A stretch of 64,000 nucleotides of DNA from Burkholderiaceae bacterium (lineage in GTDB: Bacteria; Pseudomonadota; Gammaproteobacteria; Burkholderiales; Burkholderiaceae): assembly GCA_947448695.1 (NCBI GenBank), contig CANFOL010000001.1, positions 62,001 to 126,000 on the forward strand. Reading direction: 5' to 3'. The position numbers were made by a program, and so were the translations under genes. Each line of letters begins with the position of its first letter. Position 1 is the first letter of the stretch. Below are positions 1 to 8,728 of this stretch, in pieces. Under the pieces are notes generated by a model, which saw only the letters and a program-made list of their open reading frames with translations, was not told the DNA's origin and made no database searches.

Positions 1-1146
1 GATGATGCTTATCCTTACACGGGTGTTTCTGGAATTAAACTAGAAGTACTTTCTCACGAGCAGTGCTTAGCGAAAATTGAAGAGTTAATGGATTATCCAA
101 GTTTATTGGCTGAACAAAAAGCTTTGCGGGAGAAGGGTATTTATCGTGGGATTGGTTTTGCCACACTCATTGAACTCACTAATCCAAGTCCGGCCTTTTA
201 TGGTGTTGGTGGGGCACGTATTGCCTCACAAGATGGGGCAACCATTCGCATGGATCCGACCGGTGTTATTACAGTATCAGTGAGCGTTGGGGAGCAGGGT
301 CAAGGAGCAGAAGGGATATTTGCACAAATTGCAGCAGATGCAGTGGGAGTCCCTATTGAGAATGTTCGCTTAAAGACCGGGGATACGGAGACGATTCCTT
401 ATGGTGGCGGAACTTGGGCCTCACGTGGCGCGGGAATTGGTGGTGAAGCGGTCCTATTAGCTGGGATGGCTTTGCGTGAAAACATCCTCAAGATTGCTGC
501 CAATATATTAAAACTAGATGAAAGCCAATTAACCGTTAAAAATGGCAAAATTTTTGACCGTTTAAGCAATGAAGAAAAGATTCCACTCAGTGAAGTTGGT
601 CGAGTGGGCTATTACAGAACTGATTTATTACCTGCAGGTTTTCATCCTGAATTAACGGTGACTAGACATTACTCACAAAAAGACTTTCCATTTATCTTTA
701 CCAATGGAGTTCAGGCGTCTTATGTGGAAGTTGATGTCAACACGGGTTTTATTAAGCTTCTTAAACATTGGGCTGTTGAAGATTGCGGTCGTGTGATCAA
801 TCCGATGTTGGTGGATGAGCAAATGCGCGGAGCGATTGTTCAGGGTATCGGCGGGGCTCTTTTTGAAGAGTGTTTGTATGATTCACAAGGGCAGATGATT
901 AACGGTAATATGGCTGATTATTTGGTGCCAATGGCTTCAGAAATGCCTGATATCGAAGTGGCACACGTGCAAACGCCTACAAAATCATCCCTGCTAGGAG
1001 CAAAAGGAGCAGGAGAGGCAGGAACTGCTGGAGCGCCTGGTGCAGTTGTGAATGCGATTAACGATGCGATTGCACCATTTGGCGTTCACAATTTTGACCA
1101 GCCGATAACTCCTGAGAAAATTCTCCGAACTTTAAAGAAGATTTAA
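1..1146 (+). CDS. xanthine dehydrogenase/CO dehydrogenase-family molybdopterin-binding large subunit, C-terminal part (5' truncated by window edge)
   Basis: Frame stays open from base 1 (DDAYPYTGVSGIKLEVL...) into the 352-aa ORF; motifs GEQGQGAEGIFAQIAADAVG, GGGTWASRGAGIGGEAV, VEDCGRVINPMLVDEQMRGAIVQGIGGALFEE, GAKGAGEAGTAGAPGAVVNAI typical of CoxL-like subunits. Confidence 0.85.
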   Translation, partial: DDAYPYTGVSGIKLEVLSHEQCLAKIEELMDYPSLLAEQKALREKGIYRGIGFATLIELTNPSPAFYGVGGARIASQDGATIRMDPTGVITVSVSVGEQGQGAEGIFAQIAADAVGVPIENVRLKTGDTETIPYGGGTWASRGAGIGGEAVLLAGMALRENILKIAANILKLDESQLTVKNGKIFDRLSNEEKIPLSEVGRVGYYRTDLLPAGFHPELTVTRHYSQKDFPFIFTNGVQASYVEVDVNTGFIKLLKHWAVEDCGRVINPMLVDEQMRGAIVQGIGGALFEECLYDSQGQMINGNMADYLVPMASEMPDIEVAHVQTPTKSSLLGAKGAGEAGTAGAPGAVVNAINDAIAPFGVHNFDQPITPEKILRTLKKI

Positions 1147-2619
1147 CTTTTCGAGTAAAGGACTGGATCGATACCGCTCACCCTTGTAGTTCAAATCTAG
1201 TTGATCGATGATTTGAACGACCTGGGTTGAGCGCCATTTTTCCAGCCACTCAAAAGGACCAGCTGGGTAATTCACCCCGAGCTTCATTGCTTGATTGGTA
1301 GCATCCATTGAGCAAACTCCTTGAGTAACTGCATCGCAAGCTTCATTAATGAGCATAGCTAGAGTTCTTGCAACGATAAGTGCAGGACTATCTTGGATGC
1401 GGATCGGAATAAATCCAAGGTGATATAGCCAAGAAGGGGCTTCTTGGAGCCATTCAGTAGAAGCATTTTGTGCGCTTGCCCAAGCAATGATGGTTTTTTC
1501 TTGTGGATGTAAACACACATCAAATACCGCAACATGAGAACCAAGCGATGATGCAGTTTGGCCATCTGTTTGCCTGAGGTGATAGCCATTCACATCAAGA
1601 CCTACCCAAGAACTCTGTTTTTCTTGAGAGAAAGATACGCCTAACTTTTGTAGTTGACTACCAAAGTACTCAGTTAAGTGATTGTCCCCGTGAATGATCA
1701 TAGCTTTTGATTTGTTGAGAGGACTTGGATGAAACTCAGGGAGCTTTGGTGTGACTGCACCTTCAGAGTAATCATAAAAGCCATGCCCCGATTTACGTCC
1801 TAATAAACCACCATCAACCAACTCTTTTTGCACAATCGAAGGAGTAAACCTGCGATCATAAAAAAAGGCTTCAAAGACACTTGAAGTTACTGCAAAGTTG
1901 GTATCATGACCAATGAGGTCCATGAGTTCAAACGGACCCATTCTGAAACCAACTGATTTGATACAGGAATCAATTACTTGAATTGAAGATACTTGTTCTT
2001 GAATCAGAGCTAATGCTTCTGCATAAAATGGTCGAGCGATCCGGTTCACAATAAAACCTGGAGTAGATTTTGCATGAACAGGTGTTTTACCCCAGTGGAT
2101 TGATAAATCAAATATTGAAGATGCGACCTCACTTGATGTTTGTAATCCAGAGACCACTTCGACTAGTTTCATAAGGGGTACAGGATTAAAGAAATGCATG
2201 CCCACTAAGCGATTGGGATGTTGTAAGCCATTGGCGATGGCGGTCACTGATATTGAAGAAGTATTCGTTGCTAAAATACAATCTTGCGAAACAATTGTCT
2301 CCAACTCTTTAAAAAGAGATCTTTTAATATCTAATTTTTCGATAATTGCTTCAATCACAAGTTGGACATGAGAGGCTTGGGCTAGAGAAGAAATAGTTTG
2401 TATTTTGGAAAGGGTAGACTGCGCCGCATCTTCCGTTAATTTTTCTTTTTTGATGAGACTTGAAAATGTTTTTTTAATATTTTCAATCGCCTGTTCAGCC
2501 GCACCTACTTTTTGATCAAATAAGAGTACCGTATGACCAGACTGCGCTGCTACTTGAACAATACCAGCGCCCATGATGCCTGCGCCAATGACTAATATTG
2601 GTTGATTTTTTAGTTCCAA
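1132..2619 (-). CDS. paaH: 3-hydroxyacyl-CoA dehydrogenase (PaaH-type, 495 aa)
   Basis: N-terminal Rossmann motif VIGAGIMGAGIVQVAAQSGHTV; HFFNPVPLMKLVEVV; STPGFIVNRIARPFYAEAL; duplicated C-terminal domain; downstream of boxA. Confidence 0.85.
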   Translation of the reverse strand: MELKNQPILVIGAGIMGAGIVQVAAQSGHTVLLFDQKVGAAEQAIENIKKTFSSLIKKEKLTEDAAQSTLSKIQTISSLAQASHVQLVIEAIIEKLDIKRSLFKELETIVSQDCILATNTSSISVTAIANGLQHPNRLVGMHFFNPVPLMKLVEVVSGLQTSSEVASSIFDLSIHWGKTPVHAKSTPGFIVNRIARPFYAEALALIQEQVSSIQVIDSCIKSVGFRMGPFELMDLIGHDTNFAVTSSVFEAFFYDRRFTPSIVQKELVDGGLLGRKSGHGFYDYSEGAVTPKLPEFHPSPLNKSKAMIIHGDNHLTEYFGSQLQKLGVSFSQEKQSSWVGLDVNGYHLRQTDGQTASSLGSHVAVFDVCLHPQEKTIIAWASAQNASTEWLQEAPSWLYHLGFIPIRIQDSPALIVARTLAMLINEACDAVTQGVCSMDATNQAMKLGVNYPAGPFEWLEKWRSTQVVQIIDQLDLNYKGERYRSSPLLEKLNLL

Positions 2620-2641
2620 GAGTCAATATCCTAAAAAGTGA

Positions 2642-3916
2642 TTAGTAGGTTTCTAGATGCAAACGACCTTCTGATTTTAATGAACTTGCAATAGAGTCCC
2701 ATGATAAGCCAGCTTTGTTAATGATGTCTTTTAATGTCTCCATGACGCCATGTTCCATATCTTTTAATCCACAAACATAAATATAGGTATTGGCCTGAGG
2801 AATTAATTTTGATAGATCCTGAGCACGCTCGCGCATGAGGTCTTGAACATATTTTTTTGGTTGATTTGGAGTGCGCGAAAAGGCAAGATTAATATCAATA
2901 AAGTCTGTAGGTAAATTTTGCAGTGGACCAAAGTAGGGCAGTTCTTCAGCAGTTCGAGCCCCAAAAAATAGCATTAACTTACCCTCTTCGTCATGATTTT
3001 GTTTTACAAGGCGACGACGCCATTCAGTCATGGCACGCATGGGGGCACTTCCAGTGCCAGTACAAATCATAATGATATTGGTATTGGCATGATTGGGCAT
3101 TAAAAAACTAGTACCAAAAGGGCCAATCACTTCGACTTGATCACTAACCTTCAAGTCACACATAAAATTCGAAGCAACACCTTTTACAGGATTTCCTTGA
3201 TGATCTTCTAGAACTCTTTTAATAGTGAGGGATAGATTGTTATATCCGGGTCTTTCCCCATCTCTAGGACTGGCAATGGAGTACATTCTGGCATGATGGG
3301 GTTTGCCATTTTGGTCAACTCCAGGAGGAATAATACCGATGGACTGACCTTCTAAAACAGGCATGAGTTGATCACCAAAATCCAAGACAATATGATGCGT
3401 ATCATAATCTTTACCAACTTGAGTCACACGCACATTTCCAGAAACAGTTGCTTTAATTGATTTTTGTTGGGCTTTTGGACCGTAGAGATTGATATAAGGG
3501 TGTGCGGCTGACCAAGGGGGAATCGTTGAGCCATATTGGATTACTTGCGCTGGTGTTATGGTGGAAGTAGATTGCTCCATTTTTCCTATTGGTAAAGACT
3601 CGCTGATGTTTTCATCGGAAGCAACCCTTTCCTGTTCATCTAATGCTGTTGGAAGCTCATCCCAGAGGAGTTGTTCCGCGATGGAATAGGCTTTGACCTT
3701 TAGTACTTGACGCCAGTTATCAATAGATCCCGTGGGGCATGGAGAAATACAAGCCATGCATAAATTACAGATACTTGCATCAACAACATAGTTTCGATCA
3801 TCGTGTGTGATTGCTCCAATCGGACAAGTTGCTTCACAAGTATTGCAACGAATGCAAATTTCTGGATCGATGAGATGTTGTTGAATTAATTCAGTACTTG
3901 AAGTCATAGGTAGCAA
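2642..3916 (-). CDS. boxA: benzoyl-CoA 2,3-epoxidase reductase subunit BoxA
   Basis: Two N-terminal 4Fe-4S motifs ([32 protein letters not shown]) fused to an FNR-type FAD/NADPH reductase ([27 protein letters not shown]); adjacent to boxB and boxC. Confidence 0.93.
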   Translation of the reverse strand: MLPMTSSTELIQQHLIDPEICIRCNTCEATCPIGAITHDDRNYVVDASICNLCMACISPCPTGSIDNWRQVLKVKAYSIAEQLLWDELPTALDEQERVASDENISESLPIGKMEQSTSTITPAQVIQYGSTIPPWSAAHPYINLYGPKAQQKSIKATVSGNVRVTQVGKDYDTHHIVLDFGDQLMPVLEGQSIGIIPPGVDQNGKPHHARMYSIASPRDGERPGYNNLSLTIKRVLEDHQGNPVKGVASNFMCDLKVSDQVEVIGPFGTSFLMPNHANTNIIMICTGTGSAPMRAMTEWRRRLVKQNHDEEGKLMLFFGARTAEELPYFGPLQNLPTDFIDINLAFSRTPNQPKKYVQDLMRERAQDLSKLIPQANTYIYVCGLKDMEHGVMETLKDIINKAGLSWDSIASSLKSEGRLHLETY

Positions 3917-3957
3917 AGAACCCTAATAGGGAGTAATGATGAAGATATCTAGTTTAC

Positions 3958-3985
3958 AAAAGAGAGCACATGTGTGCTCTCTTTT
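3958..3985. terminator. perfect inverted-repeat hairpin between boxB and boxA
   Basis: AAAAGAGAGCACA-TG-TGTGCTCTCTTTT, 13-bp arms with A/T tails on both sides. Confidence 0.75.
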
Positions 3986-3992
3986 ATTGATT

Positions 3993-5420
3993 TTAGTTGA
4001 ATCGAATGTACTCGAAATCAACTGGTTGACGGTTAATGCCAATCATTGGAGGAGCGATCCAGTTGGCGAATTTTCCTGGCTCTACTACACGACCCATGAG
4101 GCTTGCCACATATAAGCGGTCTTCAATAGTCGGCAGCCAAACATTTTTCTTCGCTAACCACTCGTTGTCACTGATTATTTGGCCCGCGGGTGAGACTTTT
4201 ACTCCTGATAGGGCACCAATATTTCGGTTGAATGCTTTATGAGGTACTTTTAAGCGGAAATTGAAGCCTGCTTTTTCAATGACTTTATTCCAACGTTCAA
4301 CACCACCAATGCTATCTTTGATGTAATCATCACGTAAAACTTCATTTAAAGCATTGAGCATTGGGACTTCTTTTTCAATCAAAGTGCCGTTGACAGCATT
4401 TAAAACTCGATATGAATCATTTTTCAATGAGTGGTCATCTTGACGTTTACCTTCTTCGTAGCGACCTTTTAAGCCAGTGGAGTAAAAAGTTGCAGCATTA
4501 GATGACTCATCAGCACCGAACAGATCAATTGTTACCGAGAAATGGAAATTTAAATAACGCTGGAGTGTTGGGAGGTCAATTACACCTGCAGCACGTAATT
4601 TAATAGGATCATCTGTTTTTAATTCATTCATCACTTGGCAAGTCCGTTGAATGACACGAGAAACACCGCTTTCACCAACAAACATATGATGTGCTTCTTC
4701 AGTCAGCATAAATTTGGTTGTACGAGCTAATGGGTCAAAACTTGACTCCGCTAATGCGCATAACTGAAACTTACCATCACGATCCGTAAAGTACGTAAAC
4801 ATAAAGAAGCTTAACCAATCAGGAGTTTCCTCATTGAATGCTTGCAAAATACGTGGATTATCTTCTTGACCGCTGCGACGCTCGAGTAATGCCTCACCTT
4901 CTTCGCGACCATCACGACCAAAATATTTATGTAATAAGTACACCATTGCCCATAAGTGACGACCTTCTTCAACGTTGACTTGAAACAAGTTACGCAAGTC
5001 ATATTGACTAGGCGCTGTCAGGCCTAAATGACGTTGTTGTTCAACAGAAGCAGGTTCTGTATCACCTTGAGTCACGATAATTCTTCTTAAATTAGCGCGA
5101 TATTCCCCAGGAACATCTTGCCAAACTTCTTCACCTTTGTGATCACCAAAATGAATTTTTCTACCTTGTTCAGCTTGGTTTAAAAAGATACCCCAACGAT
5201 AATCCGGCATTTTGACATGATCAAATTGTGCCCAGCCAGATGGATCAACGCTCACAGCGGTACGTAAATACACATCAAAATTATGGGAATGGTCAGGACC
5301 CATATCATTCCACCAATTGATGTAATTCGGTTGCCATTGCTCAAGCGCGCGCTGTAGGGTGCGATCTTCACTTAAGTTGACATTGTTAGGAATCTTATCG
5401 CTGTAATTCATAGTAGACAT
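3993..5420 (-). CDS. boxB: benzoyl-CoA 2,3-epoxidase oxygenase subunit BoxB (start re-assigned to the internal ATG)
   Basis: MSTMNYSDKIPNNVNLSEDRTLQRALEQWQPNYINWWNDMGPD; diiron-type helices; the ATG at 5420 is preceded by GGAGATCACC (Shine-Dalgarno-like), giving about 475 aa; the upstream ORF start at 5468 would overlap boxC. Confidence 0.93.
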   Translation of the reverse strand: MSTMNYSDKIPNNVNLSEDRTLQRALEQWQPNYINWWNDMGPDHSHNFDVYLRTAVSVDPSGWAQFDHVKMPDYRWGIFLNQAEQGRKIHFGDHKGEEVWQDVPGEYRANLRRIIVTQGDTEPASVEQQRHLGLTAPSQYDLRNLFQVNVEEGRHLWAMVYLLHKYFGRDGREEGEALLERRSGQEDNPRILQAFNEETPDWLSFFMFTYFTDRDGKFQLCALAESSFDPLARTTKFMLTEEAHHMFVGESGVSRVIQRTCQVMNELKTDDPIKLRAAGVIDLPTLQRYLNFHFSVTIDLFGADESSNAATFYSTGLKGRYEEGKRQDDHSLKNDSYRVLNAVNGTLIEKEVPMLNALNEVLRDDYIKDSIGGVERWNKVIEKAGFNFRLKVPHKAFNRNIGALSGVKVSPAGQIISDNEWLAKKNVWLPTIEDRLYVASLMGRVVEPGKFANWIAPPMIGINRQPVDFEYIRFN

Positions 5421-5452
5421 GGTGATCTCCAAGGTAGGTATGGTGTGTAAAT

Positions 5453-7111
5453 TTAAACTCTGTGCCAATCGAATTGGGCTTTATCGCCTTTTCCGTAAAC
5501 TTTTAATGCGCCTTTTTCTCCAACAGCATTTGGTCTTTGGAAGATCCAGTTTTGCCATGCAGTTAAGCGACCAAAAATTCTGGTAAACATATTTTCTGGA
5601 CCATTAAAGCGTAAGTTGGCTTCCATTCCAGTTAGAGCGTCAGGTGACATGGAAACTCGTTCTTCAATAGCAATACGAATTTCATCATCCCAATCAATAT
5701 CATCAGGATTTGAAGTATTTAAACCGAGAGCAAAGGCTTGGTCTGCATCGAGCAGTTTGCCGGCTTGTTCATGAATCGCACTGATCGCAGGCTCTTCACC
5801 ATAGAATCTCCTAGCAAGACGACTTTGACCAGTCGCCATTGGGTAAATTCCAAAATTCACATCTGTAACCATGATTTTTGGTGTATTTGTTTCATTATCT
5901 GGAAGGATTAACTGATAGATACGGTCGCATGTCAGGGCTAATTCTAAGAAAGTACCGTTAAAACAAGAACCTTCTTCAATTAACGCAAATAAGCTTCTTG
6001 AAGAGACATCAAAGCGGCTGAGGGTGCGCCTTAATAAACCAATAGTTTCTCTGACGAACCAATGATCTTTATGAGCCATGAGTGTATTGTCCATAGCACT
6101 TACTGCCTCATGATTACCCTGAGTTTTAATAATCCAAATACCGATATCTAATTCATTGGTGCGCATGTTGAGAATTGCATCTTCTAATTCTCTTGCCATC
6201 GCAAAGGGATACCAATTCGAGCTTTGAGCTTCAATTTCCTTAATCGATTGAACTGCATTGGTTTTTGGTGAGTGGATGGTGAAGGTTGCAACACGTTTCG
6301 AACGATCTATAGATACTTCAACATGCTCATATTTGAGAACATCATCAGAAATAGTGCGGTTGAGTAGAGTGATTGGAACACCACTTGTATTAGAAGGACG
6401 ATCACTCATTTTTGCTAAAGCATGCGCACGGTCTAAGATTGATTGTTTAAAGACGGCAGGTTTAACGATGTGATCAACTAAACGCCAATCTTTCGCTTTT
6501 TGACCACGAACACCTTCACTTGTTGTGCAGAAGATATCGGCTAAATCATGACGTACATGGCGTTTATCAGTGATACGAGTTAGACCGCCAGTCCCTGGCA
6601 ATACACCAAGGAGGGGAACTTCAGGAAGGCTGACAGCGCTTGATCGATCATCGACGAGTAAAATTTCGTCGCAAGCAAGAGCAAGTTCATAGCCACCACC
6701 AGCACATGCGCCATTGACAGCCGCTAAAAATTTCAAGCCGCTGTATTGTGATGAGTCTTCTAAACCATTACGTGTTTCATTCGTGAATTTACAAAAATTC
6801 ACTTTCCAGGCGTGACTTGAAACACCTAGCATGAAAATATTTGCACCAGAACAAAATACTTTTTCTTTTGCGCTAGTAATAACCACGGTTTTTACTTCAG
6901 GATGTTCGAAACGAATTCGGTTAATGGCGTCATTTAATTCGATATCGACACCCAAGTCGTAACTATTGAGTTTTAATTTGTAACCAGGGCGAAGACCACC
7001 GTCTTCATCAAAATCTGCCGTGAGAGTGGCAATTTCGCCAGAAAATTCTAAATTCCAATGTTTGTAAATGGATGGATGAGTTTGGTAGTCGACACGATTA
7101 GCGATATCCAT
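5453..7111 (-). CDS. boxC: 2,3-epoxybenzoyl-CoA dihydrolase BoxC (crotonase family)
   Basis: 552 aa; MDIANRVDYQTHPSIYKHWNLEFSGEIATLTADFDEDGGLRPGYKLKLNSYDLGVDIELNDAINRIRFEHPEV; crotonase motif AAVNGACAGGGYELALACDEI; adjacent to boxB. Confidence 0.93.
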   Translation of the reverse strand: MDIANRVDYQTHPSIYKHWNLEFSGEIATLTADFDEDGGLRPGYKLKLNSYDLGVDIELNDAINRIRFEHPEVKTVVITSAKEKVFCSGANIFMLGVSSHAWKVNFCKFTNETRNGLEDSSQYSGLKFLAAVNGACAGGGYELALACDEILLVDDRSSAVSLPEVPLLGVLPGTGGLTRITDKRHVRHDLADIFCTTSEGVRGQKAKDWRLVDHIVKPAVFKQSILDRAHALAKMSDRPSNTSGVPITLLNRTISDDVLKYEHVEVSIDRSKRVATFTIHSPKTNAVQSIKEIEAQSSNWYPFAMARELEDAILNMRTNELDIGIWIIKTQGNHEAVSAMDNTLMAHKDHWFVRETIGLLRRTLSRFDVSSRSLFALIEEGSCFNGTFLELALTCDRIYQLILPDNETNTPKIMVTDVNFGIYPMATGQSRLARRFYGEEPAISAIHEQAGKLLDADQAFALGLNTSNPDDIDWDDEIRIAIEERVSMSPDALTGMEANLRFNGPENMFTRIFGRLTAWQNWIFQRPNAVGEKGALKVYGKGDKAQFDWHRV

Positions 7112-7150
7112 AGAGCCTCTTAATTAGTTCAAATGATTGACAATACAAGC

Positions 7151-7178
7151 ATAATAATTCATGTTTTATTTTTGTCAA
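7151..7178 (-). promoter_or_regulatory. predicted sigma70 promoter of the boxC-boxB-boxA operon
   Basis: Minus strand TTGACA (7178-7173), N16, TATTAT (7156-7151); about 40 nt upstream of the boxC ATG. Confidence 0.7.
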
Positions 7179-7184
7179 GCACTT

Positions 7185-8081
7185 TTATGCATCTTTTGGC
7201 AGATTTTTTGGATTTTGTATGGCATTTCTTACTAAGTCACGAAGTTGAATAAAAGTATCCTCAATATTTCTTAAGCTGGTATTAATACTAAGGTGTGCTT
7301 GTGAGTAAAAAGGTGATCTTCCTTGCAGAATTTTTTTCAGATCTTCCATCGCTTCTTTGCTATCCGCCATAGGTCGCATATCTCCTTGAGCAATCACACG
7401 TTGCATATGATCCTCAGGTTTGGCTTGCAGCCAAACAGTAGTACAGTGGGCAAGGACTAAGTTAAAACTTGCAGGGTCGGAAACAATACCTCCTGGAGTT
7501 GCGATAACCACTTCTGGATAGATTTGAATCGTTTCTTCAATCGCGCGTCGTTCATACCGACGGTATGCATTCATGCCATAAAGTCCTTGAATTTCTGAAA
7601 CAGAGCAGCCAGCAAATTTTTCAATTTCACGACTAAGTTCAACAAACTGATAGCCTAAGTCCTCAGATAACATATGGCCTAGAGTCGATTTTCCGGCACC
7701 GCGTAAACCAATCAAGGCGATGCGTGAATGCTGTATTGATTGTTTTGGTGAGGCTTGTAAAAGTTCTGTTATTTGAGAACGAATAGTCCGTAAAGTGGCT
7801 TCGTCTTTATTTAATAAAAGTTCCCGAATCATTAGCCATTCGGGAGATAAAGTGGTGGGATCACCAATCAGTTCAGCCAAACTACAATTAAGTGCTTCAG
7901 CAATTTGGGTCAACACTAAAAAAGAAGCATTCCCTTTGCCGTACTCTAAATTCGCTAAATGTCGTTCAGAAACATTTGCTCTGAGGGCAACATTTTTTCG
8001 AGTCAAGCCTCTTCTAGCGCGCAGTGTACTAACGCGTTCACCTAACATCTTTAAGTCATTATTTTCGAGTTCGCTCATCAC
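7185..8081 (-). CDS. boxR: BoxR/BzdR-type regulator: XRE-family HTH fused to a shikimate-kinase-like domain
   Basis: N-terminal HTH (RVSTLRARRGLTRKNVALRANVSERHLANLEYGKGNAS) and C-terminal P-loop shikimate-kinase-like domain (IALIGLRGAGKSTLGHMLSEDLGYQFVELSREIEKFAGCSVSEI). Confidence 0.92.
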   Translation of the reverse strand: MMSELENNDLKMLGERVSTLRARRGLTRKNVALRANVSERHLANLEYGKGNASFLVLTQIAEALNCSLAELIGDPTTLSPEWLMIRELLLNKDEATLRTIRSQITELLQASPKQSIQHSRIALIGLRGAGKSTLGHMLSEDLGYQFVELSREIEKFAGCSVSEIQGLYGMNAYRRYERRAIEETIQIYPEVVIATPGGIVSDPASFNLVLAHCTTVWLQAKPEDHMQRVIAQGDMRPMADSKEAMEDLKKILQGRSPFYSQAHLSINTSLRNIEDTFIQLRDLVRNAIQNPKNLPKDA

Positions 8082-8153
8082 ATTTTTCTAAGTTTTGGAT
8101 CCATATTTTTTAGAACTATATTAGTAAATACCCTTGCATATGAATTATAGTGC

Positions 8154-8182
8154 TTGACAACATATTTTTATCATTTTAAAGT
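8154..8182 (+). promoter_or_regulatory. predicted sigma70 promoter of the DUF4863-boxD-ligase-transporter operon
   Basis: TTGACA (8154-8159), N17, TAAAGT (8177-8182). Confidence 0.6.
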
Positions 8183-8221
8183 CTAATCTGCACAATAATT
8201 CATATTTTGGAGTTTTGCAAG

Positions 8222-8716
8222 ATGTCTCAAATACCTCAAGTTACAGAAGTACCGCAAAATCAGATGGCTTATCGTCAGTTGTTATCGACTTTAACTGCGT
8301 CTATTCAGGCTAAAGCGTTGAATGATGATCTTGATTACTGGTTGAATGAACACCATGGTGTTGGTAGTCCGCTGTATGAGGAGTTAAAAAACTTAACGAT
8401 TGCTGGTGTAAAAGAGTCTTGGTTATGTAATCGTGAAGGGGCTGGCATCAAGTACGGTCGAATTTTTAAACCCTCTGAGGACTTAAACGGATTTTCGGTA
8501 GATGTTGTGGATATGGAAAATATTGTTGGACCTCGCCATATACATCCATTAGGTGAAATTGATTTAATCATGCCAATTTCTGGGGATGCTTTATTTGATG
8601 GTCGTTCTGCTGGTTGGATGGTGACTCCTCCAGGAAGCGAGCATGCTCCAACCGTTTCGAATGGCAGAGCGTATGTTTTATATCTGTTGCCTCAAGGGCA
8701 AATTCAATTTATATAA
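8222..8716 (+). CDS. DUF4863-family protein associated with box clusters
   Basis: MSQIPQVTEVPQNQMAYRQLLSTLTASIQ...GVKESWLCNREGAGIKYGRIFKPS...HIHPLGEIDLIMPISGDALFDGRSAGWMVTPPGSEHAPTVS; first gene of the divergent box operon. Confidence 0.75.
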   Translation: MSQIPQVTEVPQNQMAYRQLLSTLTASIQAKALNDDLDYWLNEHHGVGSPLYEELKNLTIAGVKESWLCNREGAGIKYGRIFKPSEDLNGFSVDVVDMENIVGPRHIHPLGEIDLIMPISGDALFDGRSAGWMVTPPGSEHAPTVSNGRAYVLYLLPQGQIQFI

Positions 8717-8728
8717 TCTTAGGTCGAT

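Noticed and set aside
4811-5002. Short ORFs nested in boxB and similar 60-100 aa ORFs listed throughout the track
   Set aside because: All nested in strong CDSs on alternate frames without domains or ribosome-binding sites.
7795-8091. 98-aa + strand ORF opposite boxR
   Set aside because: Antisense to the boxR HTH region; composition typical of a shadow ORF.
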